Shown piece after piece: positions 20,192 through 26,752 of a DNA stretch of 27,524 nucleotides. Below the pieces are notes generated by a model. The model did no database searches. It was not told the origin of the DNA and was given only the letters and a program-made list of their open reading frames with translations. Source of the DNA: JBEAOO01 sp041164825 (GTDB lineage: Bacteria > Pseudomonadota > Gammaproteobacteria > Burkholderiales > Burkholderiaceae_C); contig JBEAOO010000019.1 of NCBI GenBank assembly GCA_041164825.1, forward strand, positions 1-27,524, in the 5' to 3' direction. How positions within the stretch are numbered: the first letter of the stretch is position 1; each line of letters starts with the position of its first letter. Made by a program: the position numbers and the translations under genes.

Positions 20192-21640
20192 ATGGCAAGT
20201 CAAACCCTGCCCGCTGGGAGAGCGGCACCGGTCTACAACGACACGGTGGTGCGCAATTTCGCGCTCGCCGCGGTGTTGTGGGGCGTCGTGGGCATGCTGG
20301 TGGGCGTCATCATTGCCGCCCAACTGGCCTGGCCCGAACTGAACCTCGGTATTCCCTGGCTGAGCTACGGCCGCTTGCGTCCGCTGCACACCAACGCGGT
20401 GATTTTTGCGTTCGGCGGCTGCGCGCTGTTTGCCAGCAGCTACTACGTGGTGCAACGCACGTCGCAAACCCGGCTGTGGGGCGGGCCGCTGGGCATGCTC
20501 ACCTTCTGGGGCTGGCAGCTGGTGATTTTGGCTGCTGCGATTTCGCTGCCGCTGGGCTTCACGCAGGGCAAGGAATACGCTGAACTCGAATGGCCGATCG
20601 ACATCCTGATCGCCATCGTCTGGGTCGCGTATGCCGTGGTCTTCTTCGGCACCATCGGCACCCGCAAGGTGCGCCACATCTACGTGGCCAACTGGTTCTT
20701 CGGCGCCTTCATCATCGCTGTGGCCCTGCTGCACATCGTCAACAGCGCGGCCATCCCCGTCAGCCTGACCAAGAGCTACTCGGCCTACGCCGGTGTGCAA
20801 GACGCGATGGTGCAATGGTGGTACGGCCACAATGCGGTGGGCTTCTTCTTGACCGCCGGCTTCCTGGGCATGATGTACTACTTCATCCCCAAGCAGGCCG
20901 AGCGTCCGGTCTACAGCTACCGTCTGTCCATCGTCCACTTCTGGGCGCTGATCTTCACCTACATGTGGGCCGGCCCTCACCACCTGCACTACACCGCGCT
21001 GCCCGACTGGGCACAAAGCGTGGGCATGGTGTTCTCGCTGGTGCTGCTGGCGCCGAGCTGGGGCGGCATGATCAACGGCATCATGACCCTGAGCGGCGCG
21101 TGGCACAAACTGCGTGACGACCCGATCCTGAAGTTCCTGATCGTGTCCCTGTCGTTCTACGGCATGTCGACCTTCGAAGGTCCGATGATGTCGATCAAGA
21201 CCGTCAACGCGCTCAGCCACTACACCGACTGGACCGTGGGCCACGTGCACTCGGGCGCGCTGGGTTGGGTCGGCCTGATCTCGATGGGCACCTTGTACTA
21301 CCTGGTGCCGCGCATGTTCGGCCAAACCAAGATGTTCAGCGTGCGCGCCATTGAGCTGCACTTCTGGATCGCCACCATCGGCATCGTGCTCTACATCGCC
21401 GCGATGTGGATTGCCGGCGTGATGCAGGGCTTGATGTGGCGCGCGGTCAACCCCGACGGCACGCTGGTCTACAGCTTTGTCGAAGGTGTGAAGGCCACCT
21501 ACCCGTTCTATGTGATTCGCCTGTGCGGCGGTCTGCTGTACCTCAGCGGCATGCTGATCATGGCGTGGAATGTGGTGAAGACGGCCACCAGCGGCCGCTA
21601 TGTGCCGGTGCCCATCCCTGCGGTGCTTGCCCACGCCTGA
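20192..21640 (+). CDS. ccoN: cbb3-type cytochrome c oxidase subunit I
   Basis: This 482-aa, roughly 12-helix catalytic subunit reduces oxygen to water with high affinity. Ligand positions match the characterised cbb3 enzymes with a constant shift: low-spin haem His H66 and H353, the high-spin haem ligand H351 (GHVHSGALGW), CuB ligands H213 (YGHNAVGF), H263 and H264 (GPHHLHY), and the cross-linking Tyr Y257 (FTYMWAGPHH). AAGGAG is 7 nt before the ATG. It is the first gene of ccoNOQP, behind a perfect FNR box. The enzyme works in the inner membrane under low oxygen. Confidence 0.98.
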   Translation: MASQTLPAGRAAPVYNDTVVRNFALAAVLWGVVGMLVGVIIAAQLAWPELNLGIPWLSYGRLRPLHTNAVIFAFGGCALFASSYYVVQRTSQTRLWGGPLGMLTFWGWQLVILAAAISLPLGFTQGKEYAELEWPIDILIAIVWVAYAVVFFGTIGTRKVRHIYVANWFFGAFIIAVALLHIVNSAAIPVSLTKSYSAYAGVQDAMVQWWYGHNAVGFFLTAGFLGMMYYFIPKQAERPVYSYRLSIVHFWALIFTYMWAGPHHLHYTALPDWAQSVGMVFSLVLLAPSWGGMINGIMTLSGAWHKLRDDPILKFLIVSLSFYGMSTFEGPMMSIKTVNALSHYTDWTVGHVHSGALGWVGLISMGTLYYLVPRMFGQTKMFSVRAIELHFWIATIGIVLYIAAMWIAGVMQGLMWRAVNPDGTLVYSFVEGVKATYPFYVIRLCGGLLYLSGMLIMAWNVVKTATSGRYVPVPIPAVLAHA

Positions 21641-21656
21641 ACCGGAGAACAACACA

Positions 21657-22283
21657 ATGGCTAACACTCCAAACACGGGTGGTTTCACCCACGCCAAGAT
21701 CGAGACCAGCAACTTTCTGATGATCGTGCTGGTGCTGCTGGTGGTCGCGGTGGGCGGTCTGGTTGAGATCGTTCCGCTGTTCTTCCAGAAGTCGACCACG
21801 CAAGCGGTCGAGGGCCTCAAGCCCTACACACCGCTGCAGCTGGCCGGTCGCGACGTCTATCTGCGCGAGGGTTGCTACAACTGCCACTCGCAGATGATCC
21901 GCCCCTTCCGCGCCGAGACGCTGCGTTACGGCCCGTACTCGAAGGCCGGTGAGTTCGTGTACGACCACCCCTTCCAATGGGGCAGCAAGCGCACCGGCCC
22001 CGACCTGCACCGCGTGGGCGGCAAGTACAGCGATGAATGGCACCGCATTCACCTGACCAACCCGCGTGACCTGGTGCCCGAGTCCAACATGCCGGCCTAC
22101 CCTTGGTTGGCCGCCGCGGCACTCAACCCGGACGACCTGGCGCCCAAGATGAAGGCACTGCGCACCGTGGGCGTGCCCTACGCCGACGACGAGATCGCCA
22201 AGGCCGGTGAAGAGGTCAAGGGCAAGACTGAACTCGAAGCCGTGATCGCCTACCTGCAGGTGCTCGGCACCGCGGTCAAGTGA
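21657..22283 (+). CDS. ccoO: cbb3-type cytochrome c oxidase subunit II (monohaem)
   Basis: The 208-aa subunit has one N-terminal membrane anchor (about 19-42) and a periplasmic monohaem domain. The haem c motif CYNCH is at residues 73-77 (EGCYNCHSQMIRPF), and the distal Met lies in ESNMPAYPWL. It passes electrons from CcoP to CcoN. The ATG at 21657 is 16 bp after ccoN and is preceded by GGAG; the extension upstream overlaps ccoN and is rejected. Confidence 0.97.
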   Translation: MANTPNTGGFTHAKIETSNFLMIVLVLLVVAVGGLVEIVPLFFQKSTTQAVEGLKPYTPLQLAGRDVYLREGCYNCHSQMIRPFRAETLRYGPYSKAGEFVYDHPFQWGSKRTGPDLHRVGGKYSDEWHRIHLTNPRDLVPESNMPAYPWLAAAALNPDDLAPKMKALRTVGVPYADDEIAKAGEEVKGKTELEAVIAYLQVLGTAVK

Positions 22284-22296
22284 AGAGGGCCACCCC

Positions 22297-22464
22297 ATGG
22301 ACCTGACTGACCTGACCGTCATGCGCAGCGCCGTCACGGTGCTGTCCATGCTGGTGTTCTTCGGCATCATCGGCTGGGCCTACGCCCGCCAGAACCGTTC
22401 GCAATTCGACGAAGCGGCCCAGCTGCCGTTTCTCGATGACAACCAAGAGGGGAGAGCGCGATGA
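22297..22464 (+). CDS. ccoQ: cbb3-type cytochrome c oxidase subunit CcoQ
   Basis: This 55-aa ORF lies between ccoO and ccoP. It starts MDLTDLTVMRSAVTVLSMLV, has a single membrane helix ending in GIIGWAYA (about residues 12-30) and the RQNRSQFDEAAQLPFLDD tail that is typical of CcoQ. The subunit stabilises the complex and is not essential for catalysis. It is 13 bp after ccoO, and its stop overlaps the ccoP start as ATGA, so ccoP is translationally coupled to it. Confidence 0.92.
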   Translation: MDLTDLTVMRSAVTVLSMLVFFGIIGWAYARQNRSQFDEAAQLPFLDDNQEGRAR

Positions 22465-23375
22465 GCGACTTTTTCAACAACGGCTGGTCGATCTACATCG
22501 CCGCCGTCGTGATCGTGGGATTGGTGGCTTGCCTGTGGCTGCTCAAGGTGGCCAGCACCCGCACCGTGATGGCCAACGACAACACCACCGGCCACGTGTG
22601 GGACGAAGACTTGGTGGAGCTGAACAACCCGCTGCCGCGTTGGTGGATGATTTTGTTCGTGCTGACCGTGGCGTTCGCAGCCGTCTACCTGACCTTCTAC
22701 CCGGGTCTGGGCAACGCCAAGGGCACCTTGGGTTGGTCGTCTGCGGGTCAGTACGAGGCCGAGCAGCAAAAGGCCGCAGCGGCCATGGCCCCGGTCTACG
22801 CCGCCTACACCGGCAAGACCGCCGAGCAATTGGCACAAGAGCCGGGCGCGATGGCGATTGGTGAACGCCTGTTCTCCAACAACTGCGCGGCTTGCCACGG
22901 CTCCAACGCCAAAGGCAGCAAGGGCTTCCCCAACCTGACCGACGGTGATTGGCTGCACGGTGGCTCGCACGACAAGATCAAGGAAACCATCACCGGTGGC
23001 CGCGTGGGCATGATGCCCCCGATGGCCGCCGCCGTGGGCACCTCCGAAGACGTGCGCAACGTGGCCAACTACGTGCTGAGCCTGTCGGGCAGCCCGCACA
23101 ACACCATCGCCGCGCAACTCGGCAAGCCCAAGTTCGCGGCCTGCGCCGCATGCCACGGCGCCGACGGCAAGGGCAACCAAGCCCTAGGCTCGGCCAACCT
23201 GACCGACAAGATCTGGCTGCACGGCTGGGGTGAGGACGCGATCATCGCCATGATCAACAACGGCAAGACCAACGTCATGCCGGCGCAAGACAAGCGCCTG
23301 ACCCCTGAGCAGATCCATGTGCTCGGTGCTTATGTGTGGAGCCTCTCGCACGGCAACACCGTGGCGGCCAAGTAA
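22461..23375 (+). CDS. ccoP: cbb3-type cytochrome c oxidase subunit III (dihaem)
   Basis: The 304-aa subunit has two N-terminal membrane helices (about 10-30 and 61-80) separated by the conserved TTGHVWDEDLVELNNPLPRW (42-61), followed by two cytochrome c domains with CAACH at 142-146 and CAACH at 228-232. MMPPM and NVMP supply candidate distal Met ligands. It receives electrons from the bc1 complex or soluble cytochromes. The ATGA overlap with ccoQ and GAGGGGAG upstream support the start. A hairpin with a short T-run separates it from ccoG. Confidence 0.97.
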   Translation: MSDFFNNGWSIYIAAVVIVGLVACLWLLKVASTRTVMANDNTTGHVWDEDLVELNNPLPRWWMILFVLTVAFAAVYLTFYPGLGNAKGTLGWSSAGQYEAEQQKAAAAMAPVYAAYTGKTAEQLAQEPGAMAIGERLFSNNCAACHGSNAKGSKGFPNLTDGDWLHGGSHDKIKETITGGRVGMMPPMAAAVGTSEDVRNVANYVLSLSGSPHNTIAAQLGKPKFAACAACHGADGKGNQALGSANLTDKIWLHGWGEDAIIAMINNGKTNVMPAQDKRLTPEQIHVLGAYVWSLSHGNTVAAK

Positions 23376-23387
23376 GCCCTGAAACCT

Positions 23388-23410
23388 GGCGCCCTCCGGG
23401 GCGCCCTTTT
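23388..23410 (+). terminator. Weak terminator or attenuator between ccoP and ccoG
   Basis: GGCGCCC-TCCG-GGGCGCC (23388-23405; 7-bp stem) is followed by C and four T. It lies 13 nt after the ccoP stop and just before ccoG (ATG 23419), so it may lower transcription of the accessory genes relative to the structural subunits. Confidence 0.6.
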
Positions 23411-23418
23411 GCCTCCCC

Positions 23419-24873
23419 ATGAGCAGCCTGCCTCCCACCATCCCCCAGCCGCAAACCGACGACGCCACCGGCGAAGTCGTGTCGCTTTACCAGGCCACCC
23501 AACGCATCTACCCGCGTGCGGTGACGGGCTTGTTTGCGCGCTGGCGCTGGGGGCTGGTGTGGTTCACGCAGCTCTTGTTTTATGGCGTGCCCTGGCTCAG
23601 CTGGAACGACCGCCAAGCGGTGCTGTTCGATCTGGGCTCGCGCCGCTTCTACATCTTTGGTCTGGTCCTGTACCCGCAGGACTTCATTTACCTCACCGCG
23701 CTGCTGATCGTCTCGGCCTACGGGCTGTTTCTGTTCACGGCGGTGGCGGGGCGCTTGTGGTGCGGCTTCGCCTGCCCGCAAACGGTCTACACCGAAATCT
23801 TCCTGTGGATCGAGCGGCAGTTTGAAGGCGACCGCATGGCGCGCATCAAGCTCGATGGTGCGCCGTGGTCGCTGAACAAATTCACCCGCAAGCTTGGCAC
23901 CCAACTGGCCTGGATCACGGTCGGTTTGTGGACGGGCTTCACTTTTGTCGGCTACTTCACGCCCATCAAAACCTTGTGGGTCGAGGCGATCAGTTTTGGC
24001 TTCGGGCCCTGGGAGTGGTTCTGGGTGCTGTTCTATGGATTTGCCACCTATGGCAACGCTGGCTACATGCGCGAGCAGGTGTGCAAGTACATGTGTCCGT
24101 ACGCGCGCTTCCAAAGCGCGATGTTCGACAAAGACACCATGATCATCAGCTACGACGCCGAACGCGGTGAGCCGCGCGGCACCCGTGGCCGCAAGACCGA
24201 TCTGAAGGCGGCCAACCTGGGCAGTTGCATCGACTGTGGCTTGTGCGTGCAGGTCTGCCCCACGGGCATCGACATCCGCAAAGGCCTGCAGTACGAATGC
24301 ATCGGCTGCACGGCCTGCATTGATGTGTGCGACAGCGTGATGGACAAGATGCAGTACCCGCGCGGCCTGATCCGCTACGCCACGCAAAACGGCATGAAGA
24401 ACAACTGGGACACGCGGCAGATGCTGCAGCGCGTGGTGCGCCCGCGGGTGTTGATCTACACCGGCATCTTGGTGGCCATCGTGCTGGCCTTCATGGTGAG
24501 CCTGCTCACCCGCACCACCTTCAAGGTCGATGTGGTGCGTGACCGCGGTTCGCTGGCGCGCCAGGTGGAAGACGGCAAGATCGAAAACGTGTTCCGCCTG
24601 CAGGTGATGAACGCCACCGAGGCGCCGCAGCACTTTCGCGTGACGGTGCTCAACCTGCCGCAGGTGCAAGTGGTGGAAAAAACCGAGTTTGAGGTGGCCG
24701 CCACCGAAGCGCGATGGATGCCGTTCTCACTGCAGTTGCCGCCCGAGGTGGCCCAGCAATTGGGCACCGGCGCGCACCCGTTCCAGTTTCGCATTGAGCG
24801 TTTGGATGCCGGCGCCAGCCCGGGCGAAGGCGCTGTGCTGGTGGAAAAATCCACCTTCGTTGTGCCGCGCTGA
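23419..24873 (+). CDS. ccoG: cbb3 oxidase assembly ferredoxin-like protein CcoG (FixG/RdxA)
   Basis: The 484-aa polytopic membrane protein has two 4Fe-4S motifs: C270-x2-C273-x2-C276-x3-C280-P and C294-x2-C297-x2-C300-x3-C304. GRLWCGFACPQTVYTE (111-126) and EQVCKYMCPYARFQ (219-232) are further conserved cysteine pairs. After the last membrane helix (about 345-365) comes a C-terminal periplasmic Ig-like domain of the FixG type. CcoG is described as a cupric reductase that helps supply Cu+ for cbb3 assembly. There is no Shine-Dalgarno before the ATG. Confidence 0.95.
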   Translation: MSSLPPTIPQPQTDDATGEVVSLYQATQRIYPRAVTGLFARWRWGLVWFTQLLFYGVPWLSWNDRQAVLFDLGSRRFYIFGLVLYPQDFIYLTALLIVSAYGLFLFTAVAGRLWCGFACPQTVYTEIFLWIERQFEGDRMARIKLDGAPWSLNKFTRKLGTQLAWITVGLWTGFTFVGYFTPIKTLWVEAISFGFGPWEWFWVLFYGFATYGNAGYMREQVCKYMCPYARFQSAMFDKDTMIISYDAERGEPRGTRGRKTDLKAANLGSCIDCGLCVQVCPTGIDIRKGLQYECIGCTACIDVCDSVMDKMQYPRGLIRYATQNGMKNNWDTRQMLQRVVRPRVLIYTGILVAIVLAFMVSLLTRTTFKVDVVRDRGSLARQVEDGKIENVFRLQVMNATEAPQHFRVTVLNLPQVQVVEKTEFEVAATEARWMPFSLQLPPEVAQQLGTGAHPFQFRIERLDAGASPGEGAVLVEKSTFVVPR

Positions 24874-24918
24874 TCCGCGCCGTCCGCCATCCGCATCACC
24901 CCACCAGGAGTTCTCCGC

Positions 24919-25185
24919 ATGTCCGCCAGCCAAACCCGTCCGGCCCGCAACGCCCGCACCTCCCCCGACGCCCCGCAACCGTGGTGGCGCCACGGCATGG
25001 TCTGGTTGGTGGTGGCCGGGCCGGCCATCGTCGTGGTCGCAGCCATCTACACCGCCGTGCTCGCCATCCGACACCCCGACCCGGTGCTGGAAACCCAAGC
25101 CGTGACACCCACCTCCAGCCCCAAAGTGGGCGAGATGCCGGCGATGCAAGGCCGCAACCATGCGGTCACGCCGGCCGCCCAGTGA
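24919..25185 (+). CDS. ccoH: Short FixH/CcoH-like protein of the cbb3 cluster
   Basis: The 88-aa product has one membrane helix (about 27-49, GMVWLVVAGPAIVVVAAIYTAVLAI), preceded by PWWRHG and followed by RHPDPVLE. This WW-x2-G...GP-x-VVV-A...PDPV pattern is that of betaproteobacterial FixH-like proteins, and the place after ccoG fits. It lacks most of the periplasmic domain of longer CcoH proteins (about 150 aa or more). CcoH is needed for stable cbb3 assembly. AGGAG is 8 nt before the ATG. The stop overlaps the start of a 27-codon ORF as TGATG. Confidence 0.75.
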   Translation: MSASQTRPARNARTSPDAPQPWWRHGMVWLVVAGPAIVVVAAIYTAVLAIRHPDPVLETQAVTPTSSPKVGEMPAMQGRNHAVTPAAQ

Positions 25186-25268
25186 TGCAGGGGCTGGCTT
25201 CGGGCACGGTCACCACCATCAACACTCCCACCACGGCCAACGACCCGCACAGCGGAGCGACGTCATGA
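25185..25268 (+). CDS. Possible 27-aa coupling peptide (uncertain)
   Basis: An ATG at 25185 shares its A with the TGA of the FixH-like gene (TGATG), and the 27-codon frame ends in a TGA at 25266-25268 that overlaps the ATG of the next gene (25265) as ATGA. The peptide is rich in Thr, Ser, Gly and Ala, has no membrane segment and resembles nothing I know. The double overlap would let ribosomes pass from one gene to the next. It may be only a reinitiation bridge, or chance. Confidence 0.3.
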   Translation: MQGLASGTVTTINTPTTANDPHSGATS

Positions 25269-25513
25269 ATCAGCGCTGGATGCGAATTTTGTGGCCCGCC
25301 TTTTTGATGGCCGGGGTGTTGGAGACCTTGGTGTTTGCCGTGGTCGACCCGGCCGATCTGCATTGGTGGGGTGGTGCGCCCATCACCTTGTCCACTCAGG
25401 CCGTCTACACCTTGTGCTTCCTCACGTTCTGGTTGGTGACGAGCACGGCGAGCGTGCTGACCTCCTTGCTGGCCATGACGGCGGACGAGGTCAACCACGA
25501 CGAGCTCGACTGA
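25265..25513 (+). CDS. Small two-helix membrane protein of the cbb3 cluster, function unknown
   Basis: The 82-aa product has two hydrophobic segments (about 8-26, ILWPAFLMAGVLETLVFAVV, and 46-70, AVYTLCFLTFWLVTSTASVL) joined by DPADLHWWGGAPITLS. The tail is acidic (ADEVNHDELD). Similar small proteins are, from memory, found after fixH in Betaproteobacteria, but I know of no assigned function. ATG 25265 is the last gene of the cco run before a 300-bp gap. A role in cbb3 assembly or stability is inferred from position only. Confidence 0.75.
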   Translation: MNQRWMRILWPAFLMAGVLETLVFAVVDPADLHWWGGAPITLSTQAVYTLCFLTFWLVTSTASVLTSLLAMTADEVNHDELD

Positions 25514-25750
25514 TCCGGGCTGGGGTTCAAACGCATCCGTTGGCCATGGCCGTGAGGTGGGGCATTCTGCATGTGGCGGTTCTGGGTCTGACAGGCTGAG
25601 GCTGCTCTGAGCCTCCACGCCGCGAGCGGCTCTTCCCGCTTGCTGCACTTTGGATGCCGTTGAGCGCCAAGGCGCTTGAGAAGGTGTGACACCTGACAGC
25701 AGCCTGCCCCTCGCGCCCCGTCGCATCCAGCGATCAATGAGTGACGCAGC

Positions 25751-25776
25751 AACAAGCCCGGCGAGCCGGGCTTGTT
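25751..25776. terminator. Hairpin terminator between the cbb3 cluster and fnr
   Basis: AACAAGCCCGG-CGAG-CCGGGCTTGTT is a perfect 11-bp stem with a tetraloop, 42 bp after the fnr stop on the minus strand; the T-tract is short on either side. Of the 304 bp without a gene (25514-25817), the rest shows only smaller hairpins: GAGGCT/AGCCTC (25598-25615), AGCGCC/GGCGCT near 25658-25671, and GGTGT/ACACC near 25683-25693. Confidence 0.75.
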
Positions 25777-25817
25777 GGCGAGCGGGGGGAGGCAGGCTGG
25801 ATCGCGCCAGCGGCCAC

Positions 25818-26561
25818 TCAACACTGCGTGTTGTTTACCAGTTGCCTCAGGCCAGGCTGGTCGACGATGCGAATTTGGCGCTGTTTGACCTCCAGCAGCC
25901 CGTCGTCTTGGAACTTGGAGAAGGTGCGGCTCACGGTTTCGAGCTTCAGGCCCAGGTAGCTGCCGATCTCTTCGCGTGTCATGCGCAGCACCAGCGACGA
26001 GGCCGAGAAGCCGCGCGCCTGCAGCCGCTGCGTGAGGTTGAGCAAAAACGCCGCCAGACGCTCTTCAGCGCGCATGCTGCCCAGCAGCAGCATCACGCCG
26101 TGGTCGCGCACGATCTCGCGGCTCATGATCTTGTGGAACTGGTGCTGCAACTCGTTGAACTCGCGCGAGAGTTCTTCGAGGTCGCTGTAGGCGATCACGC
26201 AAACCTGGGAGTCTTCGAGCGCCACAGCGTCGCAGGAGTGGCGGTCGTGGCTGATGCCGTCCAGGCCCAACAACTCACCGGCCATTTGGAACCCGGTGAC
26301 TTGGTCTCGGCCGTCTTCGGACGACACGCAGGTCTTGAAAAACCCGGTGCGCACGGCGTAGAGCGACTGGAAGACATCGCCGGTGCGGAACAGCGTGTCG
26401 CCACGCGCCACGCTGCGGCGGTTGCTGACCAGGGTGTCCAAACGCTCCAGATCGGGCTGGTTCAGCCCAACCGGCAAGCAGAGCTCACGCAGATTGCAGC
26501 TGGAGCAGGCGACCTTGAAAGTATCTGCCTTGATGGGTACGACGTGGTCCATGGGATCCAT
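25818..26561 (-). CDS. fnr: FNR/Anr-family oxygen-sensing transcription regulator
   Basis: This 247-aa Crp/Fnr protein is predicted to bind a 4Fe-4S cluster that is destroyed by oxygen. Cys 19, 22 and 28 (VACSSCNLRELCLP) and Cys 121 (DSQVCVIAY) match the four FNR ligands in spacing. The cyclic-nucleotide-like beta roll spans about 35-150, a dimer helix follows, and the helix-turn-helix MTREEIGSYLGLKLETVSRTFSKF has the E-x2-SR recognition residues that read TTGAT. It therefore probably controls ccoN, hemN and itself through the boxes in this window. The ATG at 26561 is chosen; another at 26552 would shorten it by three residues. Confidence 0.96.
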   Translation of the reverse strand: MDPMDHVVPIKADTFKVACSSCNLRELCLPVGLNQPDLERLDTLVSNRRSVARGDTLFRTGDVFQSLYAVRTGFFKTCVSSEDGRDQVTGFQMAGELLGLDGISHDRHSCDAVALEDSQVCVIAYSDLEELSREFNELQHQFHKIMSREIVRDHGVMLLLGSMRAEERLAAFLLNLTQRLQARGFSASSLVLRMTREEIGSYLGLKLETVSRTFSKFQDDGLLEVKQRQIRIVDQPGLRQLVNNTQC

Positions 26562-26704
26562 TATGGCCGCCGAGGCGTGTGCCGCGCGGCAAGGCTGACA
26601 GGTTGTTGGCGCCAATAAAGGGGGTATCGTGGTGAAACCACCATGGGGTTGGCGCAAGGTTTGTGCAAGTGCGGTCATTTTCGTTCGGCGGCCACGACAG
26701 GGGT

Positions 26705-26718
26705 TTGACACACATCAA
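26705..26718. promoter_or_regulatory. FNR/Anr box between divergent fnr and hemN
   Basis: TTGAC-ACAC-ATCAA matches 9 of 10 consensus positions. Its centre is exactly 41.5 bp before the hemN ATG at 26753 on one side. On the other side a GAAAAT (26682 to 26677, minus strand) is correctly placed to be the -10 box of a class II fnr promoter starting near 26670. A separate 10-bp palindrome TTGGCGCCAA (26606-26615) lies further into the fnr leader. Confidence 0.75.
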
Positions 26719-26752
26719 GCCCGGCGCGCCTGGGCTTGGCACAGTGCATGGC

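Noticed and set aside
20126..21820. 564-codon minus-strand frame opposite ccoN/ccoO
   Set aside because: His/Gln/Arg-rich antisense sequence with no recognisable domain.
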